Source: Latrodectus hesperus
Lineage: Eukaryota; Arthropoda; Arachnida; Araneae; Theridiidae
Reading direction: 5' to 3'
DNA length: 64,000 nt
Assembly (NCBI GenBank): GCA_037975125.1
Contig: CM075857.1
Span: 76,093,345 to 76,157,344, forward strand
Below, piece after piece: positions 1 to 11,434 of this stretch. A program made the translations under genes and the position numbers. Below the pieces are notes generated by a model. The model was not told the origin of the DNA. It saw only the letters and a list, made by a program, of their open reading frames with translations, and made no database searches. Position 1 is the stretch's first letter. Every line of letters begins with the position of its first letter.

Positions 1-611
1 TAGGTTTTTAAATGTTTCATTTTGTCTATTTATTTATTACGTTAGCATGTTTTATTTTTAATATTGATAACTCAATCTTAATTATTTGACAAAGCACCAA
101 AAGTTAATATTTTCAATTCTATTAAGATTTTCCGTAGCTTGATTTCCATTTATTATGGTAAAAGATTTATTTTTTCAAAGCTTATATATTAGATTCAGAA
201 ACGATAATGGGGGAAAGAAGAAGGTGTTTAACTATGAACCACTGATTTATTTCTATGAAAAAGTAATTAGAAAACATTGTGATATTTTAATCAAGTTTAT
301 ATTTTTATCCATTTAAAATGTATATAAAATTTATTTACATTTTTAATACTTGAAAAATATTTGACTTGGGAACTTTAATGAAAATTAATGACCTCAAGAA
401 TTTAAAGCTCCTAATGTAGAAATGTATTTGAAAAAAAATTTTGAATTAATTTCCGTTGAATTGAATTACTAACAGATAATCTTTGCAAAAATACAATCTG
501 CTTTAATATTATTTAAATATAAAATGTTCATGTACACAGTGTGTATAAATCATAAGCCAAATTTTACACTTATCTTAAACTGTTTTTTTTTTCAACGTTA
601 TATTTTTATTT
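1..611. other. AT-rich DNA, no gene seen
   Basis: Strongly AT-rich sequence with stops in all frames. I see no coding bias, splice-flanked open frame or repeat of note. Confidence 0.6.
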
Positions 612-762
612 TTCCAACGACGGGCTCTTAGGTGACGAACCCTATGTCACAACAAGGCCAGAAACTGCTACTCATTTGTCGTTACCCAGCGAGCACATGT
701 GAACCAAGTACGAAGGCTAGTAGCGTTGCCCGCGCCATATCAAACGAGTTTATTGAATGGGC
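612..762 (-). repeat. SINE fragment, 3' body (family B)
   Basis: This segment is nearly identical to the body of the longer SINE copy at 923-1080; both share the stretch beginning ggtgacgaaccctatgtcac. The 3' tail points left, so the copy is on the minus strand. It lacks the tRNA-like head. At about 762 it joins head-to-head to a fragment of a different SINE family on the plus strand. It is GC-richer than its surroundings. Apparent short reading frames here are chance frames in the repeat. Confidence 0.75.
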
Positions 763-917
763 TATATGTTCCTTTCTCTGTGGGCTTATTTCTTTATACC
801 TTCACTTCCGGAGTGAAGATGGCACACCCACTGGGTACCCCACTGTATAAGAAGCCATCATATTCGTCCCCTGTAGCGCTGAAAAGGTATATCTTAAATG
901 CAACCGGCCATTAAAAA
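763..917 (+). repeat. SINE fragment, 3' body (family A)
   Basis: This is the reverse complement, with modest divergence, of the SINE body at 18731-18860; both carry cttcacttccggagtgaag and the region around ggggtaccc. The copy is on the plus strand, 5'-truncated without its tRNA head, and ends near aaccggccattaaaaagta, the same tail seen at 18731. It follows immediately on a minus-strand fragment of family B. Confidence 0.75.
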
Positions 918-922
918 GTATT

Positions 923-1222
923 TTTTTCCAACGGTGGGCACTTGGGTGACGAACCCTATGTCACAACAAGGCCAGAAACTGCTACTCATTTGTCGTTACC
1001 CAGCGGGCACCTGTGAACCAAGTCACGGAGGCGAGTAGCGTTGCCCGCGCTATACCACCACAAACCCGTTTATAGGGTGGGTCACATTCATACATCAACA
1101 CAGAAGAAAGGACAGAGAGAACAGGGAAAGAAAGTAACATCCATGCCCGAAACAGGATTCGAACCCAGGATCCACATCTCAGGAGTGAGGAACGCTAACC
1201 ACTCAGCCATTAGTCGGCTTCA
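923..1222 (-). repeat. Near-complete tRNA-derived SINE (family B)
   Basis: Read on the minus strand, the element starts with a tRNA-like head at about 1140-1213. An A-box-like tggctgagtggttagcg is followed by a B-box ggttcgaatcc, the two internal RNA polymerase III promoter elements. Downstream comes a family-specific body (923-1130) that is almost identical to 612-762, then an A-rich tail end. The acceptor and T stems do not pair well, so this is a SINE head and not a functional tRNA gene. It depends on LINE enzymes for mobility (known of SINEs in general); which LINE is not visible here. Confidence 0.8.
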
Positions 1223-3628
1223 ACTTCATATAATATTGATAAATTTTATTTAAAGCGGTATAATAGTTCATTATTATGTATTAAATGAAATAGCCTCTAT
1301 TATGAACAATATTAAATATTATATCAATTTGGTATGATTTTGATTCAATATAAAATAATTTTACTGAAAACTATATTCAGAATAATTTTAATCTTGATAT
1401 TAGCCTTTTTTTCACAATTAATGCTGCTCGCCCTTCTATGAAATTTGTCTTCTTTTCTTCCTTACGATGGATCAAGTTTCAGGCTGCACAGATAACATAA
1501 TATTTAAAACCATCCAACTTTCAAAGTATCAACTAATTCAGTTTTCTGACAGAATTATAAGAGTTATTGAAACATTATATGCCACACACATATACACACA
1601 CAGTGTTAAGAATAAGTCATTATGTAATATAAATTTATGTGTATTTTAAGATTTTTAATCAATTTTAAATTAAATAATTGCTCTTTAATTTCTGCACTGA
1701 AATCATATTTAATTCAAAATTAATTTAGAAACGTAGTAATTTTTTATACATAAAAACTAATGAATGCGGATTGCTACTTCAAATATACATAGACACATTT
1801 GTTCACATACATACTTCGAATTTTGAGTCATTAAACTTATTGTTTCACAGTCGAAATGCATTTTCTTGAATAAAAAGTTTTTATTTATTATTTTTACTGA
1901 TTCAAAATGAGAATTTATTATCAAAACACTGAAAAAGAGTAAATTTTCTAATTTAATTTAAATTTAAAAATAAAATTTGAAATAAAATTGAATAGATTCG
2001 AAATTGAACTCATATATGTTAAATAATTAATAATTTTTCTTATAAAATATCAAGATAATTATATTTACTGGTTAGATACTTTTCCTTGAAATTATAGTAA
2101 ATTTTACTTTTTAAGTTTCACAGTAATTTTTCTATATAGTCAACCATATATTACTTTCTACTTTTCCTTCTTCAAAAATAATTATTAAATAATACTCTGA
2201 TATCAAAATCTCAATATGTGAAGACCAAAAGTTCAAAGTCTAGCTACGAACAACTGAATATCTTTTGTCGATATATATAAAATAAATTTTATTTTATGAG
2301 AAACATTTACTAAGTCCAAAATGGTACACATGTTTAATAGTTCAACCAATGTTAAATCTACCTTCCAAAAACTCTTAAATTAATAAAATTGACAAGATGG
2401 ATAACAATCAGTGCCGTAAAACATATTGTACACTTTTATTACTTTATTTGGAGCAAATTTTTCTTAGAATAGAATTTGCGTTATACGAGACCAATTTTTG
2501 AAATTTTGATGGAAACAAAACAAGGAAGTATTTTTCAAAGAGCATTGGGTTCAAGATTTTCTGTTTTGAATCCTTGCATAACAATCTACTATGTTGATAT
2601 GGAGCAAAAATTTCGAGTTTACAATATTTTAATATTTTGTCCAACCTCAATAGTTATTCATTGTTTTCTGAACAAGAGGAGCAATTTGGAAAACATTTGA
2701 TTCCAATTTATCTATGCTAAACATCATCAGACAAATCCATACCATTTGTGAGTGGAAAGATAACAGTTGTTTTTCAATTTTTTCCTTTTAAAATTCCAAA
2801 TTCTGTAATCCAAATGTTTATTAGTTTATTTTAATAACAAAGTTATTTTATGAAAAAATAATGTGGAAATAAATTCTCTTTATAAAAATTATTTCTAGTA
2901 TTTATTTTTCTCATTTGCACTTTTATGCTCGGGCTCAAAACTTATTTACTTTGATACTCAAATATATGAATATTTGAATTTTATAGTCTGGATTATATGG
3001 AAAATAATAGTTTTTTCTTTAAAACTCTTTGCAACAATGCCAGTCTTACTTTTAACACATGTAATAAATTGTATACCGGTGGTTTTTTTAATTTATTATG
3101 ATCGCAATTAACACTGTGAACGTAAATAAAAAGACATTGCTTTTTGAGTAAGGAAAAGTAGCTACAGAAACGTTATTTTCTTACTAAAAGATTCCCGAGA
3201 TGCACACAGTGTTTGTTTTTAAGATGTGCTGTGGGTTTTATATAATGAAATGAATTTGATTCTCTTTTGTAAAACTTGTTACCAAATGCTGTGAGTTTTT
3301 TAAACACAAGAAGCTTGTTATATGCTTTTATAATTATACTGCACATTAACATATTTCATAATAGTCCCAGCGCATGCTAAGTTTCAATATGATGTGTTAG
3401 TTTATTTTTGTCAATGTATAAAATATTCAAGCACTAATTATTCAGCCATAAACAAACTTTTTCAGAAATGCAAAATAAATTTCATGTTTGTTACCATATC
3501 ATTCGAATCAGCTTTAATCCATGATTACAGTAACTACAATCACATCAAGAAAGTTTAGCTCATGTAAGAGATTTTCATAACCTTTTGGTAAAACTCTGTC
3601 CTTCAGAAGAAAAGGTGTGATGGTTTGA
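1223..3628. other. AT-rich DNA, no gene seen
   Basis: Long AT-rich tract with only short chance reading frames (70 codons or fewer), no splice-flanked frame and no recognisable transposon. It reads as intron or intergenic sequence. Confidence 0.6.
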
Positions 3629-3908
3629 TAGACAAATACAGAGAGACAGACAAACAGAGACAGACAGAGATAGACAGACACAGACAGAAATAGACACACA
3701 CAGACAGATAAACAGAGACAGAGATAGACTCATACAGTGATAGACAGACACAGACAGAGATAGAAGACACAGACTGAGATAGACAGACACAGACAGAGAG
3801 AGAAATAGACAGACACAGACAGAGATAGACAGACACAGAGAGAGATAGACAGACAAAGAGAGAGATAGACAGACACAGAAATAGACACAGACAAACAGAC
3901 ACATAGTA
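3629..3908. repeat. GACA-type micro/minisatellite
   Basis: About 280 bases are built from permutations of agacagacacagacagag with agag and gatag variants. The purine-rich strand is plus. Unit boundaries drift, as expected of replication slippage and unequal exchange. Several overlapping minus-strand frames rich in Cys, Leu and Ser (up to 109 codons) are a by-product of the repeat, not genes. Confidence 0.9.
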
Positions 3909-6900
3909 TGTGTGTGTTTCTGCTTTTTATGTGCAACTCTATTGGAATAGATGCTTGGCAGTTTTCTGCGTTTCCTCTCTTATAATAGATGAATGTGACT
4001 CACTTTTCATAAGTCCTTCTGAAGGCAGTAGCATTGTCACGTGCTTTAAAAGATTAAAACAGCCTTCCGATATAAGCATATAGATAATGTGGTGTGAATA
4101 TCCTGTGTTACAAATACTTTTAAATGGTAAAAATAATACAAAAAGTTATGCATTTTTAATAGCTAAAAGGAGTTCTCAAAAGCTTATATTTATGATGTCG
4201 TGCTTGTATGCGGGGAATTTATAAGCAGGTTCATTAGTTTTTCATTTAATAGCGACATTTTATGTTATTTCATTAGATGATTAAAAGCGACAATTTTCAA
4301 GGTTTTAATTTTAATTAATATTTTTATGACGCTTAAGTATTGTGATTTTTGAAAGCATTAAAAGTTTTTTCTTTGGGTGAATTTTTCATTTTATCATGAT
4401 TTTTTATCATAACCTAAGTGAAATTCAATTTTTATAATCATTTTAATTCGGGAATTCGATTAAACGAAAAATGGGATAAAAACTTTTAATCTTAAAAATT
4501 CTAGCATTTTAATATCTTTTAAGCAGATTTGTAACTGAAAAACAATCTGAATTTTCCAACTACTGCTGTTTATGAATTTATTTTTTGTAAAATTTATTAA
4601 TTTTTTTAAAATTATATAATTAAATTAAGAATTTGTAATTTACTATGGTCTTAACACAAAGAAAAATAATAAAAATAAATAAATAAATCTGAGTAACAGC
4701 CAGTTTTGTAGAAAAATATTGCAAAATAGCGAATGCGAATCATTTTAAATTTCGTATTAAAGTACATTTTATGTAAAAGAAAACTAAACTAAGAGAAGAC
4801 TTATAAGAATAACCAAAAAGTGGAACTCTAGAGTCATTATAAAAATGAGAGCAGGCCCATTTCTTACCCTCATTAATGAGAAAAATAGCAAAAAATTATA
4901 GCTCTTCTTTCTATTCAATTTTGTAATTTATAAATTATATTCAAATAAGAAGGTGGCAAATTTACAAAAATGATTATTTACGAACACGAATAAAGCATGG
5001 TTACTTGTACCTTCAGCGTTTTCAATTTTAATTCAACAGAAACAAACTTGTTATAAATATAAATAAATACACTTATGAATAAAAAAATATCTCTATAGAT
5101 GCAGCGATGCTCTTTACATGCAGAATTTTTCAAGTTTTATTGGAAGTAAGATTTAGAATTAAGGAGAAATGAATTTTCTTTTTCAGTACATGTAAATATA
5201 AAAACACAAAAATCAAAAACAAATAAATAAACAACTTGATTCTGTTTTTCATAAACACGATGTTTTCTGAATGTTACTTATAATATTATGCTAATTATTA
5301 AAACTTAATATCCTTTTACAAAATGAGAAGAGTTGCTGTTGTTTCCTAAAAGATCGTGCGTGTTCTTTCCCTTCATTATTTAGTTTATTATCTATCGAAT
5401 AGAAAAAATGTCGTTTTTTCCCCTGTTTCTACATTTTTATAGCTTTTGTAACACTGCAAACGCCTTTTCTACTGACTGAGATACTGTTAATGGAAGTTTC
5501 GAGGAGCAACTCTTAAATGATTGCTTATTACGTAAGTTATTCTGAAGTAATCAATTTTAATACGTAATAAAAATATTTCTTTCAACTTTATAGCCATCGA
5601 AAAGATATGAGAAAATGATAAATTTATTTATAAAAGAGAGAAAAGGTGTAAATTTAGAAAAGTGATGCTATTTCCAAACATTTATGCATCTGGCATGTTT
5701 ACGCGTGCTACCTTCTAGTTGAAATGAAATTAATTACATGTTACTTTAATTAATTAGTTAAACAAATTACATGTTAAATACAATATTTTAATTAATAAAA
5801 GAAAACTAAAATCAAATTCCAAATAAATCCAGAAAAATTCGAATCAACAATAGACTTAAAAATATAAACAAATGTTTAATGAGACATTAAATTACGACTG
5901 TTCATAATTTGTAATTTATGCAAATATGGTTTTTATGTAAATAGTTATGAAAATATAATTTTATTGCTTCCTTAAAATTGTTTTATTTTATTAAAAACCG
6001 GTATTCATTTTGGTGATTAAATAAAAAATAGCATACATAATTATTATTATTTGTTTAACTACCAAAATATATACTGTTTTTATCGGAATTATTGTCTAAC
6101 AATATTATATAGTAATTCCCATAAAAATATATTTTTGTGTAAATATTAATATTATATTGGAACTGTTATATCATATAATGTATTAGTTTAAATATCATAA
6201 TCATATTTGTTACTGTTTCCTAATGATATTTAAATTTTAGGGATTATAATTAAGGAAAAAAATCTCTTCAAAAATTATAAGATGTTTTTCATTAAAAAGT
6301 GTCAAAAGTATGACTTTTTAAAAATATCAACGCCAATTTAATAACAATATTTATTCACAACGTTGTGCTAATACAAATTGTAAATAGATAAATTATGCTG
6401 TAAATAAAAAAGTAATAATATCATTGTAAATAATTGGAATAAATATTATTATGTTACTGGAATAAATATGTATTTTACAATAATTTTAGCAATCAAATAT
6501 GCATTTTAGCAATCATGTCATTATTATATTTAAATTAATTGCATAAGTTTAGTTTTATTTATACAGATTAAAACTTTTTAATAATATATTAAATTATAAT
6601 ATTTATATTATTTTAAAAGTAGTAAAAAATAACTTTGATAATTTCTTAAATTTATTTTCATATGTAAATGATTTATTACTATAATAGTAATTTTTTCAAA
6701 TAACATTACTCTCTAATATTTCTAAGCAATTATTAAAAATACCAAATAAATTTAATATAATTTTTTGCATAGAGGCTTAAAAAGGAATTAGTACAATTTT
6801 GTAAAATATTGAGAACATTTATTTTTGAAAAGTTCTAAAGGACAAATTCGTTAAAGAGTTCAGTAAGAGGGATTTTTATTTAATTTTCCAGAATGATCTT

Positions 6901-7125
6901 AAAAATTAAAATTTTAAATTACAATTTTTTCTTATTGTTTATGCTGGAATTTCTTTGGGGAGTTTTGCTTAAAACAAATGTTATTAAGTACAATATTATT
7001 TACTTTTATTGACAACATACTTTTCTGAGGCTGAAGAAAATTCAAAATTTTTTTTTTCTACGAAAACTCACTTCTCAATATAAACAGCTTATTTCAAGAA
7101 ATGCATTACAATTTACTCAAACATA
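3909..7125. other. AT-rich DNA, no gene seen
   Basis: More than 3 kb of AT-rich sequence with frequent stops in all frames. No exon candidate, terminal inverted repeat or tandem array was found by eye. Confidence 0.55.
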
Positions 7126-7152
7126 CACTCGTGTCCATAAATTAAGGATAAT
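7126..7152. repeat. Left terminal inverted repeat of the Tc1 element
   Basis: About 27 bases match the reverse complement of 11435-11461 with a few mismatches, and start directly after a TA dinucleotide. Confidence 0.88.
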
Positions 7153-7533
7153 GTAAGTTCAGGAAAAGAAAGAGACAGAAGCAAAACAAATGTGACTTAT
7201 TTGTAAAGTCTGTTTATTAAACAAAAGATAAAAAACAAAAAAGATGCTATATGTTTGACATCATTAATAAAAATTGCAATTTTTACTCCCTGCAGCGAAT
7301 TTCAAAAAAAGAATATATTTATAAAAACCAATATAACATGGTTGGTATGAGGGTTAATACATAGTATGCCCCCAGACGATGCAATATAGGTCGTACAACG
7401 CCTAGGTATGATGAGTATCAAAATATCGATCTGATCTTGGAAAATATTACACCCTTCATCAAGCAATGTTCTCCGAAGTTCTGGTAAACATGTGAAGGGC
7501 TGCAATTCGTCAGCCAAACATGTCCCACACATG

Positions 7534-7541
7534 CTCTATTG
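7534..7541. repeat. Left 8-bp target-site duplication of the hAT element
   Basis: ctctattg here against ctctatgg at 10333-10340, one mismatch. Eight bases is the standard hAT target duplication. Removing one copy restores the Tc1 frame across NPIE-HVWD. Confidence 0.9.
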
Positions 7542-7558
7542 CAGCGGTTTTTAACCTT
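7542..7558. repeat. Left terminal inverted repeat of the hAT element
   Basis: Pairs with 10316-10332 with two mismatches in 17 bases. Confidence 0.88.
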
Positions 7559-7892
7559 GGGTCGCGGAGCATATTTCTTGGATCGCGCTGAGTCGAACCA
7601 AAAAAGTTAGTAATACACCCCAAATAATAAGTAATATTAACACCTCCTAGAAGAGTTATTCCTTAATACAAGTTATACCCTAATACAATGTTTCGGTTTT
7701 ACCGCTCTTCGCGAATGGCCTTCCCGGAAAGCCATTCACGAATTCCTTCCGGAAGTGACGGCCAATTCCTGTCCTGATGCTTTCTCTTCTAGGAGGTGTT
7801 GGTTATACGCACGCCATTGCTTTGCGTGCGCGCAGACTCAGTAAGCTCTCTGTCAAAAACTCGTTTCTGCATATTGTGTTGTGAATAACAGT

Positions 7893-8080
7893 GAAACGTG
7901 AATACAAGCATTTTAGAAACAAATTTTGTCTTATTATTAATAATGGAGTGATCAAGCTGCAATGCGTATTGTAAAATTGTAATCACCCTAATAATGGCAA
8001 AACGTGAATACAAGGAAGCATTTTTAGAATTAGGTTTTACTTGCATTTATGATCGAGGAGTGAACAAGCCGCAATGCGTG
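7893..8080. repeat. Degenerate duplication at the 5' end of the hAT transposase
   Basis: About 75 bases at 7893-7967 resemble the start of the transposase frame at 7998-8080. Both contain acgtgaatacaag, then a gga/gtga-aag run, then gcaatgcgt. The upstream copy has lost its frame. The unit spacing is about 105 bases. Confidence 0.7.
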
Positions 8081-9931
8081 TTGTGCAGTGAAATATTAAG
8101 TAGTGAATCGATGAAACCGAACAAACTTAAGGCATTTTGATGCAAAACATAAAAATTTTTCCTTTGAGGGAAAAGATCGTACTTTTTTCGAAAGAAAAGA
8201 AGCCCATTTAAAAAGACAGCGTTTGTATGCACCAAGTAGTAATGGTTTTATAAATTCTGCCAAACAAGCTACACTTGCTTCTTTTTATGTGGCTTGGCAT
8301 ATTGCAAGACAAAAGAAACCCCATAATATTGCTGAAAAACTTATAAAACCTGCTGCCATTGACATGGCACATATCATGTGCGGAGATGAAATTTCAAAGA
8401 AATTACAAAAGATACCATTATCAAATGATACAATTCGTTTACGAATTAATGATATGTCATTTGATCTTAAGAATCAACTTATTTCTGCTATAAAAATTGC
8501 TGGTTTATTTAGTATTCAACTGGATGAAACGACAGATGTAAGTAAAGATGCTCAACTCATGGTTTACGTGCGGTATCCAGGTTTAACAGATATACAGGAA
8601 GACATTTTATTTTGCAAACCAATGTCAACAACAACTAGAGGTGAAAATATTTTTCTTATGGTCGATTCGTTTTTTAAAGAAGAAGGATTAAATTGGAATC
8701 AGTGTTTCATGGCACTGATTCCAATTTAATCCTTGCTCCAATTATGATTCCAATTTAATCAGCTGTCATGGTTCCAATTTAATCAGCTGTTCCAATTTAA
8801 TCAGCTGTCCAATTTAATCAGCTGATTCCAATTTAATCAGCTGTCATGGCAGTTGCACCGACGGTGCAACTGCCATGACAGCATCTCAAAAGGGATTTTC
8901 AACAAGAGCAAAACAAATGAATCCACAAATTATATCGATTCATTGTTTGTTACGTAGACAAAATCTTGCTTCAAAAAAATTATCACCCGAATTATGCATC
9001 GTTTGGGATGAAATTGTTGCGGAAGTCAATTTTATCAAATCAAGAGCTCTTAACTGTAGAATTTTCCGCGAACTGTGTTTCGAATTTGGTGCAGAATACG
9101 AACATTTATTATATTATTCTGAAGTTAGATGGCTGTCCCGGGGCAAAGTTATTCAAAGAGTATTATCATTGCGGACAGACGTCGAATTTTTTGAGAGAAA
9201 AGAAACACCCATTAGCATCTAAATTCTCCGAGTTGAAGTGGATTACTCAAGTTGCTTATTTGTCAGATATTTTATTTGAAATAAATAATCTAAATACGTC
9301 TATGCAAGGACGTAATTATACTATTATTGAATTAACTGAAAAAATTACATGCTTTAAAAATAAACTCAAATTATGGAGAAATAAGGTTGAAATAAAGAAA
9401 CTTGCTTCATTCCCGACTCTTAATTTACTTTTTGAAGACAATATTGATATCACAGATTTTGAAATACAGAAAATTATTATTAATCATTTAGAAAAACTAA
9501 TAGCAGACTTTGATCGATATTTCCCTGCAGACGATGTTTTCAAATATAATTGGGTTCGAATGCCATTTAATTTTAATATAAGTGATTTGCATGAGGAATT
9601 TGTTAATATTAATCAATTTCAAGAACAATTAATAGAAATACAAATTGAACAGGCACTTGGATACAATTTCTACAAAAACACTAAATCTTTATGTGCTTTC
9701 TGGTTAAAATTAAAAACCGAAAAGCCAATAATTGTTAAAGAAGCCCTAAAAGTATTATTGTCCTTTTCAACAACATATATGTGTGAGGCTGGTTTTTCTG
9801 CTCTGTGTGTAATCAAAAACAATTACCGGGACAAGTTAAATCATGAAATAGATATAAGGTGCTCCTTGACAAGCATTCAACCGAGGTTTGAAGATCTTTC
9901 AAAATGTATTCAAGCTCAAGATTCTCATTAA
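7994..9931 (+). pseudogene. hAT transposase with BED zinc finger, ZBED5/Charlie-like, broken
   Basis: Three blocks can be seen. First, an ATG at 7994 opens MAKREYKEAFLELGFT and the BED-finger pair PQCVLC; the frame then shifts by a short deletion just before the HFDAKH histidines (about 8127). Second, 8130-8704 encodes the typical middle region (SSNGFINSAKQA, then FSIQLDETTDVS, whose Asp is probably the first catalytic acid). Third, after the rearranged stretch 8683-8882 the frame resumes at TDGATAMTASQKGF, the region of the second acid. It shifts again at about 9200 and runs to 9931 through STTYMCEAGFSAL and LNHEIDIRCSLTSIQPRF, the hAT C-terminal dimerisation region. The whole length matches a full transposase of about 600 residues, but two frameshifts and the insertion make it dead. 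Confidence 0.92.
8683..8882. repeat. Double fold-back insertion with short tandem repeats in the hAT transposase
   Basis: Arm A (8683-8704) is followed, after an 8-base spacer, by its perfect 22-base reverse complement (8713-8734). At the other edge a 21-base arm B' (8840-8860) and B (8862-8882) form a perfect palindrome around one base. Between them lie about five copies of ttccaatttaatcagctg (8747-8843), which fuse the end of the inverted A copy to the start of the inverted B copy. Arms A and B are genuine transposase sequence; everything between is derived from their reverse complements. Confidence 0.93.
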
Positions 9932-10315
9932 AACTGTATGACTTGCATTTAAAATTTAAAAGACTTAACATATGTATTAATATTTCTTTCTTTTTTTTTT
10001 TTTTCTTTTTTTTTTTTTTTTTAGGAATAAGTTAAAATGTCAATTATTTTCAAAAAGTTATAAATATATTTTCATTTGGTCAATAAAAATCATTAAAACA
10101 CTTGATTATTAATTAAATTTCCTTGGATTGAAAAGTACTTTTGTTTATCTTCATTATTAAAAAAATAAATAAAAAATTTGTAAGTTAAAAAAAATCATCA
10201 TCGTAGGATTGAAGATTTTTTAAAAATACGATCTAAAATAAAGCAGAGTAAAAATTTTGACTTTTTTTTGGGTCGCGACATGAGCATATTTCTCAAATTT
10301 GGGTCGCGGCTTAAA

Positions 10316-10332
10316 AAGGTTAAGAACCACTG
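10316..10332. repeat. Right terminal inverted repeat of the hAT element
   Basis: Pairs with 7542-7558; ends in ccactg. Confidence 0.88.
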
Positions 10333-10340
10333 CTCTATGG
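10333..10340. repeat. Right 8-bp target-site duplication of the hAT element
   Basis: ctctatgg, the partner of 7534-7541, immediately outside the right terminal repeat. Confidence 0.9.
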
Positions 10341-10703
10341 GATTCAAGTCCGGTGAATATGCTGGCCAGTCCATACAGGTGATATCCTCCAATTGAAGGC
10401 ATTCGGTTACAATGTTTGCACGGTGAGAACGGGCGTTGTTATCCGTAAACAGAAATTCTGCACCCATGGTGCCCCGAAGCTAATGTGCATGTTGTTCCAG
10501 ACATCCCAATGATGTGGCCTGTCATGGTTTAATTCTGAAATTGCAGGTCAGTTTTGGAACCCAGAATAATTCCTTCTCAAACGAGCAATCCTGCACATAC
10601 GTAATGGTGTCATTCAGTGGTGTTCTCATGGTGGTAACGGGTACCTGTTCTTCTATATATGAAAGTCCGGAGAGAATCAGACTGAAAGTTAAACCTGGAC
10701 TTG

Positions 10704-10826
10704 TCGGAAAACATCACACAAGATCATTGTGTGATGTTTTCCGAAGAGTCCTGCGGTTAGCCTGGATTAGAGAGCATGTATTGTGGTGTCCACAATGCCT
10801 GCTCTCTACTCCAGGCTAATCGCAGG
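10704..10826. repeat. Double fold-back insertion in the Tc1 transposase
   Basis: An 18-base perfect inverted pair (10704-10721 with 10727-10744, spacer gatca) is followed directly by a 37-base pair with four mismatches (10750-10786 with 10790-10826, spacer tgt). On the coding (minus) strand the order is A, A', B', B, exactly as in the hAT insertion at 8683-8882. It separates RLAWSRE from the segment that normally carries the second catalytic acid. Confidence 0.92.
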
Positions 10827-11434
10827 TGACTGTGAGTTGCAGTAAGTGGAACACATCTGACAGGCCTACAAGCATATAGACCAATGTGCTTTAAGCATCT
10901 GTACACGGTTTGCCTTGAAACTGTCGTACCGGTAGCTGAAATGAGCTAACGAGATAGGTCTGATGCTGTGATCCTTCTGTTTCTTTTGGCAGTAACTGCC
11001 AAATACCGGTCTTCATTCGGCGTTGTAACTCGGGGGCGACCTGTGCTATAACGTCTACTCACATTACCATCGTCTTGGAACCGTTGCCGAAGCCTAGATG
11101 ACACGCTGGGTGATTCCAAATTCCTCGGATACTTCTAGTGGGTAAGTCCACATTCCAGATGGCCGATAATTCTACCACGTAAAACATCATCCAAATGCTT
11201 CCTTTGTGCTATAACTATGCGGTTATTGCACTGAAAGGCTTTTAAATCACTTGTGAACATTTTGCTTCTTTGCAACTATGCCTTATATACCCCTCTCTTA
11301 CACTCTCATCATTGTGACGTACTATTGGTGCCATCTTGTGGTTTCTTGTAATTTGCTTATTATTCTTCAAGATGTGTGTGATAATTCTACATGTGAAATT
11401 TTTATTTTAGAGTTCAATTTCTATGTGATTCTGA

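Larger units (their letters stand above)
7542..10332 (+). mobile_element. hAT-family DNA transposon (Charlie/Buster-like), 2.8 kb
   Basis: The left end cagcggtttttaacctt and the right end (read inward on minus) cagtggttcttaacctt are 17-bp inverted repeats with two mismatches. They resemble the CAGTGGTTCTCAACC type end known from Charlie-like hAT elements. An 8-bp target duplication flanks the element. Both ends share a gggtcgcgg subterminal motif. One plus-strand transposase pseudogene fills the interior, and a long T-rich tract (about 9985-10022) lies in its 3' part. The element sits inside a Tc1 transposase. Confidence 0.92.
7352..11260 (-). pseudogene. Tc1-type transposase, interrupted pseudogene
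   Basis: The minus-strand frame starts at an ATG at 11260. N-terminal helix-turn-helix remnants follow (RGRIIGHLECGL, then RFQDDGNVSRRYSTGRPRV, the GRPR-type motif). Next come SRQTVYRCLKHIGLYACRP and RLAWSRE, and downstream TDNNARSHRA and DWPAYSPDLNPIE, the part of the DDE catalytic domain holding the later acidic residues. The frame then runs into the hAT element after NPIE and resumes at 7541 with the expected HVWDM. In-frame stops are present in the N-terminal third and the C-terminal part. The segment around the second acidic motif is replaced by the fold-back at 10704-10826. Family role: cut-and-paste transposition at TA sites. This copy cannot make an active enzyme. Confidence 0.9.

Noticed and set aside
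1140..1213. Possible tRNA gene on the minus strand
   Set aside because: The A and B boxes are good, but the acceptor and T stems do not pair and the sequence continues into a repeated SINE body.
3514..3936. Four overlapping minus-strand frames rich in Cys, Leu and Ser
   Set aside because: They are translations of the GACA minisatellite in different phases.
8723..8843. Short regular repeats that could suggest a CRISPR array
   Set aside because: Units are contiguous, without spacers, are made of inverted transposase sequence, and the genome is eukaryotic.
10514..10819. A 101-codon plus-strand frame
   Set aside because: It lies antisense to the Tc1 transposase and runs through the fold-back; it is a shadow frame.
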